Positions 52,912 through 62,114 of a stretch of 64,000 bases of DNA are shown here, piece after piece. The notes under the pieces are model-generated. The model was not told the origin of the DNA, ran no database searches, and saw only the letters and a list, made by a program, of their open reading frames with translations. Position 1 is the first letter of the stretch, and each line of letters begins with the position of its first letter. The position numbers were made by a program, and so were the translations under genes. Source of the DNA: Pseudohoeflea suaedae (GTDB lineage: Bacteria > Pseudomonadota > Alphaproteobacteria > Rhizobiales > Rhizobiaceae); the NCBI RefSeq assembly GCF_004354915.1, contig NZ_SMSI01000002.1, forward strand, positions 248,001-312,000, read 5' to 3'.

Positions 52912-53417
52912 TGGAACTCATCAGGGACGTCTTTCGACCGAAGGTTTTCACCGGCTACCACATGTTTGGCGTGCTGTTTCTCTTCTTCGGCACCATCATT
53001 ACCGTCAACCTGATCATGGCGCGTTTTGCGATCACGACATGGACGGGCCTCGTCGTCGAGAACTCCTATGTCGCCAGCCAGGAGTTCAACGAGAAGGCCT
53101 CGGAGATGAAGGCTATCAACGCGCTCGGCTATTCGGTCAGGCTTGATGCGTCGGACAAGGGCTTCTTCCTCGATCTGACCGACCGTAACGGCGCGCCGAG
53201 CGCGTCGGATCTCGTCGAGATCAACTTCCACCATCCCGTCGGGCAGGTGGGCGACGAGCGACTTGTTCTCTCGCCGGAAGGGCGCGGACGGTTCTCGACC
53301 GCCGAGCGCCTGCCCGAGGGGGAATGGATCGCCCAGGTCACCGTCACCGATGGCGGCGAAACCGTCTACAAGCGCGCGCACCGCATCCATATCAAGGCAG
53401 ACGGGACACTGAGATAA
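52908..53417 (+). CDS. ccoH: FixH/CcoH family protein
   Basis: A 169-residue protein with one N-terminal helix (about residues 16-40, MFGVLFLFFGTIITVNLIMA) and a periplasmic beta domain. FRPKVFTGYHMFG and VENSYVASQEFNEK are FixH signatures. It aids assembly of the cbb3 oxidase and copper delivery with CcoI. Its ATG overlaps the ccoG stop, and its TAA overlaps the ccoI ATG by one base. Confidence 0.94.
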   Translation: MMELIRDVFRPKVFTGYHMFGVLFLFFGTIITVNLIMARFAITTWTGLVVENSYVASQEFNEKASEMKAINALGYSVRLDASDKGFFLDLTDRNGAPSASDLVEINFHHPVGQVGDERLVLSPEGRGRFSTAERLPEGEWIAQVTVTDGGETVYKRAHRIHIKADGTLR

Positions 53418-55744
53418 TGAGCTGCTGCGCCGCCGGAACCGAAAGCGCGTCGGAACTCGACGCCCTGCGCTCGGCTCTGCCTGTCGCCGACGAACTGGCG
53501 CTTGCCAGCCGGTCGATCGGTGACGGCCTGCGGCAGTGCGACCTGATCGTTCCAGGCGTGCATTGCGGTGCCTGCATCGCGCTTCTCGAAAAGGAACTGC
53601 CGAAGATCGAGGGCATCGAGCGCGCCCGCGTCAATCTGTCGACGCGCCGTATCGCGCTGGTGGCAGAGGGCGAGGGGATTGCCGCCGGCAACACGATCGC
53701 CGCCGCGGTGCAGAAGATGCACGCTCTCGGCTATTCCTCGCACCTTCCGGGGGGCGAGGACGAGAAGGGCGATCCGGTGCTGCGCGAACTTCTGCGCTCG
53801 CTCGCCGTCGCCGGCTTTGCCTCGATGAATGTGATGCTCCTGTCGGTGTCGGTCTGGTCCGGCGCCGAGGATGCCACCCGGGACATGTTTCATCTGATTT
53901 CGGCGCTCATCGCCGGGCCGGCAATCCTTTATGCCGGCAGGGTCTTCTACCGGTCCGCATGGCAGGCCGTCAGTCACGGCCGGGCCAATATGGACGTGCC
54001 CATCACGCTCGGCGTTCTGCTGGCCTATGCGATCTCGATGTTCGAGACCTTCAGCCATGGCGAGCATGCCTATTTCGATGCATCGCTGACGCTGCTGTTC
54101 TTTCTTCTCGGCGGGCGTACGCTCGACCACATGATGCGTGAACGTGCCCGGTCGGCGGTGCGCAACCTGGCGAACCTCTCGCCGCGCGGTGCGATAATCG
54201 TCGGCGAGAACGGATCGCGGGATTTCATGTCGCTCGACGAAATCCGGCCTGGCATGAAGATCGCGCTCGCCGCGGGTGAGCGCACACCGGTTGACGGCAT
54301 CGTGGCCGAAGGCGTGGGCGACATGGACTTTTCGCTGGTCAATGGCGAAGGCGATCCGGTTCGCGTCGAAGCGGGTATGGAGGTACCGGCCGGTACGCTC
54401 AACCTGACCGGCAGCCTGATCATCAGCGCGACGCGCGCGGCCCGGGATTCCTTCCTGGCGGAAATGGTCTCGATGATGGAGGCGGCAGAAAGCGGGCGGG
54501 CCGGCTATCGGCGTCTGGCCGACAGGGCCTCGTCGATCTACGCGCCGGTGGTCCACCTGCTGGCGCTGCTCACCTTCTTCGGCTGGATCGCGACGACCGG
54601 CGACTGGCGCCAGGCGACGCTGATTGCGGTTTCCGTTCTCATCATCACCTGTCCCTGCGCGCTCGGTCTCGCCGTCCCGGTGGTTCAGGTGATCGCCGCC
54701 GGGCGGCTCTTCGAGAACGGCATCATGGTCAAGGACGGTTCCGCCATGGAGCGTCTGGCGGAAGCCGACTACGCGGTCTTCGACAAGACGGGTACGCTGA
54801 CCCGCGGCAGGCCCGTCCTGCTCAATGCTGCCGACATCGCGCACTGCGATCTGGCGCTCGGGGCGCGGATCGCGCAGCATTCGCTTCATCCCTTGTCGAA
54901 GGCGCTCGCCGCCGCCGGGCAGGGGATCGCGGCAGTCAGCCTGCCGTCGCTGAGCATTCGCGAGATCGCCGGTGAAGGACTGGAAGCCGTCACCCCCGAG
55001 GGGCGCGTCTACCGTCTCGGCCGTGCCGGCTTTGCGCTTTCGATCGACCGGGACGGCGATGATGCCGGCTCGGAGGTCGTGCTTTCGCGCGATGGCGACG
55101 AGATCGCGACCTTCCGGTTCTCCGACTCGATCCGCGCGGGGGCGGGGGCGGCACTCGCATCGCTCGAGGATCGCGGCATTCGCGCCGAAATCCTATCCGG
55201 GGATCGCGAACGTCCCGTTGCGGTCCTGGCCGGACAGCTCGGTGTGACGAACTGGCTTTCGCGGGCACGCCCCGCCGAGAAGGTCGCGCGCCTCGAGGCT
55301 CTGCGCGCTGAAGGCCGCAAGGTCATCATGGTCGGTGACGGCCTCAACGACGCCCCGGCACTTTCCGCGGCCCATGTCTCGATGGCGCCCGCGAGCGCCG
55401 CCGATGTCGGCCGGCAGGCTGCTGACTTCGTCTTCCTGCATGAGAGCCTGGAGGCGGTGCCGGTGGCTCTGTCGATTTCGCGCCGCGCCAACCGGCTGAT
55501 CCGGCAGAATTTCGCGCTCGCCATCCTCTACAACCTGATCGCCGTGCCGCTGGCCATTCTGGGCCACGCATCGCCGCTTGTGGCGGCGGTTGCCATGTCG
55601 TCTTCCTCGGTGATCGTGGTGCTGAATTCCATGCGGCTGAAATGGCGGCATTCCGACACGAAGCTCGCCGTCGACGCGGTTGAAAGGCGGACGCGCGATG
55701 CCGGTTCCGCCACGATCGCAGGCAGCGCGGGAGTTGCCGCGTGA
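53417..55744 (+). CDS. ccoI: copper-translocating P-type ATPase CcoI (FixI)
   Basis: A 775-residue P1B-type ATPase that moves Cu(I) out of the cytosol for assembly of the cbb3 oxidase. The N-terminal metal-binding domain has GVHCGAC (Cys50, Cys53), and there is an extra Cys pair at residues 3-4. The membrane Cu site is CPC (about 411-413) in IITCPCALGLAVP, followed by the phosphorylation site DKTGT (about 456) and the hinge GDGLNDAPAL (about 640). The final 30 residues are a basic and Ala-rich extension. The ATG at 53417 is set by the TAATG coupling to ccoH. Confidence 0.95.
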   Translation: MSCCAAGTESASELDALRSALPVADELALASRSIGDGLRQCDLIVPGVHCGACIALLEKELPKIEGIERARVNLSTRRIALVAEGEGIAAGNTIAAAVQKMHALGYSSHLPGGEDEKGDPVLRELLRSLAVAGFASMNVMLLSVSVWSGAEDATRDMFHLISALIAGPAILYAGRVFYRSAWQAVSHGRANMDVPITLGVLLAYAISMFETFSHGEHAYFDASLTLLFFLLGGRTLDHMMRERARSAVRNLANLSPRGAIIVGENGSRDFMSLDEIRPGMKIALAAGERTPVDGIVAEGVGDMDFSLVNGEGDPVRVEAGMEVPAGTLNLTGSLIISATRAARDSFLAEMVSMMEAAESGRAGYRRLADRASSIYAPVVHLLALLTFFGWIATTGDWRQATLIAVSVLIITCPCALGLAVPVVQVIAAGRLFENGIMVKDGSAMERLAEADYAVFDKTGTLTRGRPVLLNAADIAHCDLALGARIAQHSLHPLSKALAAAGQGIAAVSLPSLSIREIAGEGLEAVTPEGRVYRLGRAGFALSIDRDGDDAGSEVVLSRDGDEIATFRFSDSIRAGAGAALASLEDRGIRAEILSGDRERPVAVLAGQLGVTNWLSRARPAEKVARLEALRAEGRKVIMVGDGLNDAPALSAAHVSMAPASAADVGRQAADFVFLHESLEAVPVALSISRRANRLIRQNFALAILYNLIAVPLAILGHASPLVAAVAMSSSSVIVVLNSMRLKWRHSDTKLAVDAVERRTRDAGSATIAGSAGVAA

Positions 55745-55923
55745 CCAATCTCTTCATCCTGATACCCGCCGCGCTCTTTCTGGGGCTCCTGGGTCTCGGC
55801 GCTTTCCTCTGGTCGCTCAGGAACGGCCAGTACGAGGATCTCGAGGGCGCTGCCTGGCGCGTTCTCGATGACGGCGACGACAAGCCGGCCGAGGACAGGG
55901 CCCCGCGCGATCAACAGGGGTGA
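55741..55923 (+). CDS. ccoS: cbb3 oxidase assembly protein CcoS
   Basis: A 60-residue single-helix protein (helix about 5-26, LFILIPAALFLGLLGLGAFLWSL) with the family motif GQYEDLEGAAWRVL and an acidic tail. CcoS is needed for haem and copper insertion into CcoN. The start is GTG, overlapping the ccoI stop by 4 bases. Last gene of ccoGHIS. Confidence 0.94.
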   Translation: MTNLFILIPAALFLGLLGLGAFLWSLRNGQYEDLEGAAWRVLDDGDDKPAEDRAPRDQQG

Positions 55924-56004
55924 ACTCGGGACTTGACGAAATGCGCTCCGCCTTCCATGTCCCTTTCCTGACAGGTCCGGCTTTGCGCCGGCGTGTCTCC
56001 CGCC

Positions 56005-56010
56005 TATAGT
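56005..56010 (+). promoter_or_regulatory. candidate gnd promoter (-10 TATAGT)
   Basis: TATAGT (56005-56010) is preceded at 17 bases by TTTGCG (55982-55987), a weak -35. The start would fall about 20 bases before the gnd ATG, with AAAGGGAGAG in between as ribosome-binding site. Confidence 0.35.
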
Positions 56011-56037
56011 TCTGCAAAAATCCAAAGGGAGAGAAAC

Positions 56038-57456
56038 ATGGCCTCAGCGGAAATTGGTGTCATCGGTCTGGGTGTCATGGGTGCAAATCTTGCCCTCAAT
56101 ATCGCCGACCACGGTTTCGACGTTGCCGTCTACAACCGGACCGAGGAGCGTACGCGCGAATTCGCGGCCGGCGCCGGCGAGCTGTCGAGCAAGATCATCC
56201 CGACCGGATCGCTCGAGGAATTCGTGGCAGCCATTCGCCCGCCCCGTCCGGTCATCATCATGATCAAGGCCGGTGATCCGGTGGACCAGCAGATTGCCGC
56301 CCTGAAGCCGCTTCTTGAAAACAACGACATCATCATCGATGCCGGCAACGCCAATTTCCGCGATACGATGCGCCGCTTCGAGGAACTCAAGGATACCGGC
56401 CTGACCTTTATCGGCATGGGTGTGTCCGGCGGCGAGGAAGGCGCGCGCTTCGGTCCGTCGATCATGGTCGGCGGCACGGAAGCTTCCTGGAACCGCGTCA
56501 GCGACGTCATCAACGCGATTTCCGCGAAATTCAACGACGAGCCCTGTGCCGCCTGGCTCGGCGAGAACGGTGCCGGCCATTTCGTCAAGACGATCCATAA
56601 CGGGATCGAATATGCCGACATGCAGATGATCGCCGAGATCTACGGCATCATGCGTGACGGCATGGACATGAAGGCGCCGGAAATGGCGGGTGTCTTCGAT
56701 GCCTGGAATTCCGGTCCGCTCGATTCCTTCCTGGTCGAGATTACCTCCAAGGTGCTCGCGACCGGGGACGACAAGACGGGCAAGCCGCTCGTCGACGTCA
56801 TCCTCGATGCAGCCGGGCAGAAGGGCACCGGTCGCTGGTCGGCAATCGAGAGCCAGCAGATGGCCGTGCCGGCATCCGCGATCGAGGCCGCCGTCGGCGC
56901 CCGCAGCCTTTCCGCCATGACCGGTCTGCGCGCCGAAGCCGAAGAACTTCTCGGACGTCCGGATCTGGGCCGCTTCGAGGTCGGCGGCAATGCCGCGGCG
57001 CTTCTCGAACAGGCGCTTCTCGCGGGCAAGGTCGCAGCTTATGCGCAAGGCTTCGCGGTCATGGCGGCTGCGTCGAAGGAGTTCGGCTGGAACCTGCCCA
57101 TGCCGATCATCGCCAAGATCTGGCGCGCGGGCTGCATCATCCGTTCGCGGTTCCTGGACGAGATTTCCGAAGCCTTCACCAAGACCCCGGACGTCGCAAA
57201 CCTCGTCATGACGCCCGAATTCTCGCGTATCGTGAAGGAAACGGACACCGCGCTTCGCACCGTGGTGGCCGAAGCGGTCCGCAAGGGGCTGCCGGTTCCT
57301 GCCCTTTCCTCAGCCGTGGCCTATTTCGACCAGCTTCGCAGGGCGCGCGGAACCGCCAATCTCATCCAGGCGCAGCGCGATTTCTTCGGAGCTCACGGCT
57401 TCGAGCGCATCGACGGCAAGGGTGAGAACCACGGCCCCTGGAACATGGGAAACTGA
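56038..57456 (+). CDS. gnd: 6-phosphogluconate dehydrogenase (decarboxylating)
   Basis: A 472-residue enzyme of the oxidative pentose phosphate pathway that makes ribulose 5-phosphate, CO2 and NADPH. NADP-binding GLGVMG (10-15) and YNRTEERT, the substrate segment GVSGGEEGARFGPSIMVGG, catalytic Lys near residue 184 in GHFVKTIHNGIEY, and the C-terminal tail FGAHGFERIDGKGENHGPW are all present. The length is that of the long, dimeric type. The start has AAAGGGAGAG upstream. Confidence 0.96.
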   Translation: MASAEIGVIGLGVMGANLALNIADHGFDVAVYNRTEERTREFAAGAGELSSKIIPTGSLEEFVAAIRPPRPVIIMIKAGDPVDQQIAALKPLLENNDIIIDAGNANFRDTMRRFEELKDTGLTFIGMGVSGGEEGARFGPSIMVGGTEASWNRVSDVINAISAKFNDEPCAAWLGENGAGHFVKTIHNGIEYADMQMIAEIYGIMRDGMDMKAPEMAGVFDAWNSGPLDSFLVEITSKVLATGDDKTGKPLVDVILDAAGQKGTGRWSAIESQQMAVPASAIEAAVGARSLSAMTGLRAEAEELLGRPDLGRFEVGGNAAALLEQALLAGKVAAYAQGFAVMAAASKEFGWNLPMPIIAKIWRAGCIIRSRFLDEISEAFTKTPDVANLVMTPEFSRIVKETDTALRTVVAEAVRKGLPVPALSSAVAYFDQLRRARGTANLIQAQRDFFGAHGFERIDGKGENHGPWNMGN

Positions 57457-57522
57457 CGCCGCCGCCCGGCAATCCGATCCGCATCAACCGTCATTCCGGC
57501 GCCATCCGAAAGCGAGGGGACC

Positions 57523-58209
57523 ATGGAACGCAGCAAGGTCAATGAAATTCTGCTCGAGGGAGACCGGTTCATCCGTTCCTTCGGCTATGTCATGCCGCCC
57601 TTTGCCTATTGGTCCCCCGCCGAGATGAAGCGGCGCGTGAACGAAGATTCAGCGCTGATCAGGCAGTCGCGATTGGGCTGGGACATTACCGATTACGGGC
57701 AGGGCAAGTTCGACGAGCTTGGCCTGTTCCTGTTCACGGTGCGCAATGGTTCGGTGGACGATCTGAAGGCCGGCAGGGGGATGCTCTACGCCGAAAAGAT
57801 CATGATCAGCCGCAAGGACCAGATTTCGCCCATGCATATGCATGCGCTCAAGTCCGAGGACATCATCAACCGCGGCGGCGGCAAGCTGGTGCTCGAACTG
57901 TTCTCATCGACGCCCGACGGCCAGATAGACCGCGAGGCACCGGTGGAGGTGCTGACGGACGGGACCATGCGCAAGCTCGGTGCCGGCGACAAGCTCAGCC
58001 TGTCGCCGGGCGAGAGCGTGACGCTGCTTCCCGGCCAGTGGCACGCCTTCTGGGGTGAGGGCGGCGATGTGCTGATCGGCGAGGTCTCCACGGTCAATGA
58101 CGATCTCACCGACAACATTTTCGCGGAACCGGTCGGACGGTTCTCGACCATTGTCGAGGACACCGATCCGGTTCACCTGCTTGTCGCCGATTACGAAAAC
58201 TTCTTGTAG
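57523..58209 (+). CDS. D-lyxose/D-mannose isomerase-like sugar isomerase
   Basis: A 228-residue cupin-fold protein. The metal ligands are visible in PMHMHALKSEDI (two His and a Glu) and GQWHAFWGE (third His), as in D-lyxose isomerases of the YdaE type, which interconvert lyxose and xylulose or mannose and fructose. FAYWSPAEM near the N-terminus is also typical. True substrate unproven. It lies 66 bases after gnd, so it may share the pentose phosphate context. Its 3' end overlaps the converging LuxR-type gene by 19 bases. Confidence 0.85.
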   Translation: MERSKVNEILLEGDRFIRSFGYVMPPFAYWSPAEMKRRVNEDSALIRQSRLGWDITDYGQGKFDELGLFLFTVRNGSVDDLKAGRGMLYAEKIMISRKDQISPMHMHALKSEDIINRGGGKLVLELFSSTPDGQIDREAPVEVLTDGTMRKLGAGDKLSLSPGESVTLLPGQWHAFWGEGGDVLIGEVSTVNDDLTDNIFAEPVGRFSTIVEDTDPVHLLVADYENFL

Positions 58210-58466
58210 TCGGTCCCTTCCGGATAGGGGTTGCCGGAAAGGCTGTCGCTGAAAAGTCCGAGCCGCGCCGCCTTGGCGACCGCAGCGGAGCGATTTGGGG
58301 TGCCGAGCTTGTTGACCGCATTGGTCAGCACGGATTCCACTTCCTGCATGGACAGGATGAGGCTTCTGCCGATTTCCTCGTCACTCCATCCCTGAGCAAC
58401 ATGTCCGAGGCATTTCAGTTCAGTTCGCGTAAGGGGAATACGCGAAGGTCTGTCTGCATGGTTCAT
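58191..58466 (-). CDS. small LuxR-type HTH protein
   Basis: A 91-residue protein that is little more than a GerE/LuxR C-terminal helix-turn-helix: LTRTELKCLGHVAQGWSDEEIGRSL, then EVESVLTNAVNKLGTPNRSAAVAKAARLGLF. No receiver or ligand domain is attached. The ATG at 58466 has AAGGA at proper spacing; the longer in-frame extension is Cys/Arg-rich and unlikely to be coding. The target is unknown. Its last codons lie antisense to the end of the isomerase gene. Confidence 0.8.
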   Translation of the reverse strand: MNHADRPSRIPLTRTELKCLGHVAQGWSDEEIGRSLILSMQEVESVLTNAVNKLGTPNRSAAVAKAARLGLFSDSLSGNPYPEGTDYKKFS

Positions 58467-58736
58467 TGCACATCCTTCGGCGCAGGAAATCCCCCGCGGG
58501 GACTTGCGTCCCCACGACAAGATCTGCGCCAGCTCTGAAAGGAACGATGACAGAGACCTGCATCGAGAGCCTTTGGCGGCTTCGAGGGGCGGGCTCACAT
58601 CGTTCGGTTGGGCGGCGGGTGTAGTGCGCTCACGGCGCAGCAGTATTACGTGCAGTCCTGAATGAGCGGCATATGAGGGATTCGGCGGGCGAATTCATTG
58701 ACAGCGCGCGCCGATAATTGACCAATCGGTAAAATT
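58467..58736. other. 270-base gap between the small HTH gene and the AraC gene
   Basis: No gene supported. Upstream of the HTH start there are two overlapping hairpins, CCCCGCGGGG (58492-58501) and GGGGAC-TTGC-GTCCCC (58498-58513), which exclude each other. An A/T-rich patch lies at 58725-58740 next to the AraC stop. Confidence 0.45.
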
Positions 58737-59789
58737 TTATTCGATCGGTCCGGGATTGGCGCCCGCCGCTGTCCGCCGGCGCCGGAAAAGGCTGGGAGAC
58801 GTACCGAACCAGCGCGACGCCGACCGGGTGAACGCACTCGATGCGGAAAACCCCAGCCGCTCGCTGATCTGGGAGAGGCTCAGGTCCGTTTCCACGAGCA
58901 ACTGCTCGGCGAGATCGCGGCGGCTGTCGTCGATGATTTCGTGCAGGCTTGTGCTGGCTTCGGCGAGGCGTCGTTGCAGCGTCCGCTCGCTCATGCCGGT
59001 ACGATCTGCAAGCTCGGCCAGCGAGGGCTGCGCTTGGCCCAGTGAGTGTTCGACGATCTGGCGGACGGTCTGCACGGGGTCGGTGCCGTAGCCTTCGAGA
59101 TTGGGCAGCGATTCCATCTGCGCCCGCAGGATGTCGAAAAGCCGCGGATCCGCTGCCGGATTGACGCGGTCCAGCTCGTCATGCGGGATGATGAGGGCGT
59201 TGGCAGCCGCGCCGAAACTGAGATTTCTCGCGATATGCTCCCTGTAGACCGAGGGATTTTCGGGGCGTTCCCTCTCGATCTCCGCTTTCACGCGCTGGAA
59301 GCCGGGCCCGAGGATCGTCCGGAAATGTGCAATCGCGGCCACGAAGGCGAGATCGACGAACTGGCTGCGCCGGACAATCAGCGGCGAGTAGGTCCACTCG
59401 ATCCGGGAGGCGCTGTCGGTCTCGTGAAAATGGTAGATGGTCGCGCTGTCGAACTTGCGGAAACTGTTCTTGACCAGTTCCACCGCGTGTCCGGCGGTGG
59501 GCGCATGCATCAGCGCGTAGCCCATGATGCCCGAGGCGCCTTTTTCCAAGGCTGCGCCGGCATTGAGACCGAAACTGGGGTCGCCCGTCAAGGCGGCCAG
59601 CGTTTCGAGAAACCGGCAGAAATTGGGAAGGCTGATGCGTCTGGTGACCTGCGAGAAGTCACGCGGATCCAATCCGCACGCCTGCGCGATCGGCGCCGCG
59701 TCGACGCCTCTCTCTTTCGCGCATTTCATGACTGATGCCGCAAAGCCCGCCGAAACTTCGATGTCGTGTAGCATTACCAGGTTCGACAA
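58737..59789 (-). CDS. AraC-family transcriptional regulator
   Basis: A 350-residue regulator with an N-terminal arabinose-binding-like domain (about 15-205, OruR/ArgR/VirS-type) and a C-terminal AraC DNA-binding domain (about 240-340: PSLAELADRTGMSERTLQRRLAE, LLVETDLSLSQISERLGFSASSAFTRSASRWFG). The start is TTG at 59789, with an in-frame ATG at 59774 as alternative. It is divergent from gcdH across 218 bases, so it probably controls gcdH and the lysine/pipecolate or glutarate route. The ligand is unknown. Confidence 0.87.
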   Translation of the reverse strand: MSNLVMLHDIEVSAGFAASVMKCAKERGVDAAPIAQACGLDPRDFSQVTRRISLPNFCRFLETLAALTGDPSFGLNAGAALEKGASGIMGYALMHAPTAGHAVELVKNSFRKFDSATIYHFHETDSASRIEWTYSPLIVRRSQFVDLAFVAAIAHFRTILGPGFQRVKAEIERERPENPSVYREHIARNLSFGAAANALIIPHDELDRVNPAADPRLFDILRAQMESLPNLEGYGTDPVQTVRQIVEHSLGQAQPSLAELADRTGMSERTLQRRLAEASTSLHEIIDDSRRDLAEQLLVETDLSLSQISERLGFSASSAFTRSASRWFGTSPSLFRRRRTAAGANPGPIE

Positions 59790-60007
59790 TGTCGCCCGTT
59801 GTTAAAACTCTGACGTATAATGGTAAGTCCGAATGTACCGATTAGTCGAGTTCTAATTGCGCCGCCGCGTCGCGCCGCGTTCCGCGCGGAGGAAAAATTC
59901 GGACGGTCGGCGGAAAACCCTATGTCGCAGCGGCGTAAAGCGGTATCCGAGGTCGATGGTCCGGCGAGCCGGACGACAAGGCATGACATTCGCGGAGAGG
60001 AACGAAC

Positions 60008-61210
60008 ATGGATAGCCAGACCACTGCCAGCAAGAACGTGTTCAACTGGGATGATCCGTTCCTTCTGGAGGCGCAGCTCGAAGAGGACGAGCGGATGATC
60101 CGTGACGCGGCAGCCGCGTTTGCCGCCGACAAGCTCGCGCCGCGTGTCACCGAAGCCTATCTCAACGAAACTGTCGATCGCGACATTTTCGGCGAAATGG
60201 GCGAGGCGGGCCTTCTCGGTGTCACCGTGTCCGAGGACTACGGCGGTGCGGGCGCCGGATATGTTTCCTACGGGCTTGTGGCGCGCGAGGTCGAGCGCAT
60301 CGATTCCGGCTATCGTTCCATGATGAGCGTGCAGTCGTCGCTGGTGATGTATCCCATCGACGCCTATGGCAGCGAGGAGCAGCGCAAGAAATACCTTCCG
60401 AAGCTTGCAAGCGGGGAGTGGGTCGGCTGTTTCGGTCTGACCGAGCCCGATGCCGGTTCTGATCCCGGTTCGATGAAGACGCGGGCGAAGAAGACCGATG
60501 GCGGATATGTCCTGAACGGCTCGAAGATGTGGATTTCCAACGCGCCGATCGCCGATGTGTTCGTCGTCTGGGCCAAGTCGGATGCCCACGACAACCAGAT
60601 CCGCGGCTTCATTCTCGAAAAGGGCATGAAGGGCCTGTCGGCGCCGAAGATCGGCGGCAAGCTGTCACTGCGCGCTTCCGTGACCGGGGAAGTGGTGATG
60701 GACAATGTCGAGGTCGGCGAAGAGGCGTTGCTGCCCAAGGTCTCGGGCCTGAAGGGGCCGTTCGGCTGCCTCAACCGCGCGCGTTACGGCATTTCCTGGG
60801 GTGTGCTGGGCGCCGCCGAGGACTGCTGGTTCCGGGCCCGCCAGTACGGGCTGGATCGCAAGCAGTTCGACAAGCCGCTCGCCGGCACCCAGCTGTTCCA
60901 GAAGAAGCTCGCCGACATGCAGACGGAAATCGCACTCGGGCTGCAGGGCTCGCTGCGCGTCGGCCGCCTGATGGATTCCGGCGACATGGCCCCCGAGATG
61001 ATCTCGCTCGTCAAGCGCAACAATTGCGGCAAGGCGCTCGACATCGCCCGCATGGCCCGTGACATGCACGGCGGCAACGGCATTCAGGCCGAGTATCACG
61101 TCATGCGCCACGCCCAGAACCTGGAGACGGTCAACACCTATGAGGGGACGCACGACGTGCACGCGCTGATCCTCGGCCGGGCGCAGACGGGGATCCAGGC
61201 TTTCTTCTGA
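60008..61210 (+). CDS. gcdH: glutaryl-CoA dehydrogenase
   Basis: A 400-residue acyl-CoA dehydrogenase that converts glutaryl-CoA to crotonyl-CoA and CO2 in lysine, hydroxylysine and tryptophan breakdown. The subgroup is set by [16 protein letters not shown] (substrate Arg), [14 protein letters not shown], and the catalytic Glu379 in [20 protein letters not shown]-binding [15 protein letters not shown] is typical. GGAGAGG precedes the ATG. Other lysine-catabolic genes are not in the window. Confidence 0.94.
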   Translation: MDSQTTASKNVFNWDDPFLLEAQLEEDERMIRDAAAAFAADKLAPRVTEAYLNETVDRDIFGEMGEAGLLGVTVSEDYGGAGAGYVSYGLVAREVERIDSGYRSMMSVQSSLVMYPIDAYGSEEQRKKYLPKLASGEWVGCFGLTEPDAGSDPGSMKTRAKKTDGGYVLNGSKMWISNAPIADVFVVWAKSDAHDNQIRGFILEKGMKGLSAPKIGGKLSLRASVTGEVVMDNVEVGEEALLPKVSGLKGPFGCLNRARYGISWGVLGAAEDCWFRARQYGLDRKQFDKPLAGTQLFQKKLADMQTEIALGLQGSLRVGRLMDSGDMAPEMISLVKRNNCGKALDIARMARDMHGGNGIQAEYHVMRHAQNLETVNTYEGTHDVHALILGRAQTGIQAFF

Positions 61211-61254
61211 GGGGAATTTTTCGACCCTCGCAGAAAGTAGGGCAGCTATGCGGA

Positions 61255-61288
61255 ATTGTGCATTGCGTCTCGTGTTGCAATGCACAAT
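61255..61288 (+). repeat. 12-bp inverted repeat upstream of the GNAT gene
   Basis: ATTGTGCATTGC (61255-61266), ten bases, GCAATGCACAAT (61277-61288). The arms are perfect and centres are 22 bases apart, two helical turns. It is 45 bases before the GNAT start and 44 after gcdH, with no U-tract. Operator or mRNA hairpin are both possible. Confidence 0.7.
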
Positions 61289-61333
61289 AACTGCCGCCAT
61301 CTGAATTCGGGGAGGAAAGCAGGGGAAGACGAT

Positions 61334-61930
61334 ATGGTCTTCAAAGTACTCCAGCTGCCTTGGCATGTCGCCGCGCCGTCGCAGCCCGACCTCACCATCC
61401 GCCGGCTGGAGCCGCGAGATCGCGACACGTTTGTCGCGCACCTGCACGAACTCACTTTCGATGATTTCCGTGACCGCTTCAATGGCGTCGTCTCGGATCA
61501 CTGGCTCATCGATTACGTCGAGAAATCCCTCGCTGAGGCCATCGTTCTGGGTGCCTTCGACGGCGGCCACCTGGTTGCCGTCTCGGAACTGCATTGCGAG
61601 GGCGGTACGCCCGACGGCTTTGGCGAATCGGCCTTTTCGGTTGCCTCCTCCTTCCGTCGCAAGGGCATCGGCACATTGCTGATCACCGCGCTTCTGGAGG
61701 CCGCGAATGAAAACGACGTTCACACGGTGATCGTCGAAACCGGACCGCAGAACGTCGCCATGCGCGAACTCGCCCGCAAGTTCGGCGCCAGCATGCACTA
61801 TGAGGACAGCATGTCGGTCGGCCAGATCGATGTGGCCCACGGCCTCGAGACGGCCGAGTGCTCTATCGCGAAGTTCAAGCCGATCGTCTTCCAGCCCGCG
61901 CGGGTCGAGCATCTGAAACTGACCGCCTGA
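61334..61930 (+). CDS. GNAT-family N-acetyltransferase
   Basis: A 198-residue acetyltransferase. The acetyl-CoA-binding motif A is FSVASSFRRKGIGTLLITALLEAA, with R-x-x-G-x-G in RRKGIG, preceded by a VAVSELHCEGG beta strand and followed by VIVETGPQNVAMRELARKFG. The substrate is unknown. The ATG at 61334 follows GGGGAAG; upstream frame starts lie inside the inverted repeat. Confidence 0.87.
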   Translation: MVFKVLQLPWHVAAPSQPDLTIRRLEPRDRDTFVAHLHELTFDDFRDRFNGVVSDHWLIDYVEKSLAEAIVLGAFDGGHLVAVSELHCEGGTPDGFGESAFSVASSFRRKGIGTLLITALLEAANENDVHTVIVETGPQNVAMRELARKFGASMHYEDSMSVGQIDVAHGLETAECSIAKFKPIVFQPARVEHLKLTA

Positions 61931-61983
61931 GGCGATCGGCTCCTGCCTGAGAACTTGATTCATCCCGCTGAGCGTCCGATTCA

Positions 61984-61999
61984 AGTTGGGCGCCCAACT
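61984..61999 (+). promoter_or_regulatory. 16-bp perfect palindrome before the ocd-like gene
   Basis: AGTTGGGCGCCCAACT is fully symmetrical and lies 116 bases before the GTG at 62115. AACTTGA and TCAAGTT repeats flank it upstream. This size and a CG centre fit a LacI, TetR or similar operator. No regulator is adjacent. Confidence 0.45.
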
Positions 62000-62114
62000 A
62001 TCTGATTTCAGAGTCGATTCCACGTTTCGCGGCAATGGATCATCGCGGCCTGCGCTTGATCTCGTCCCGCCGAACGGCCATGCTCCCGGCTGATTTTCAC
62101 AAGGGAGTTTCAGT

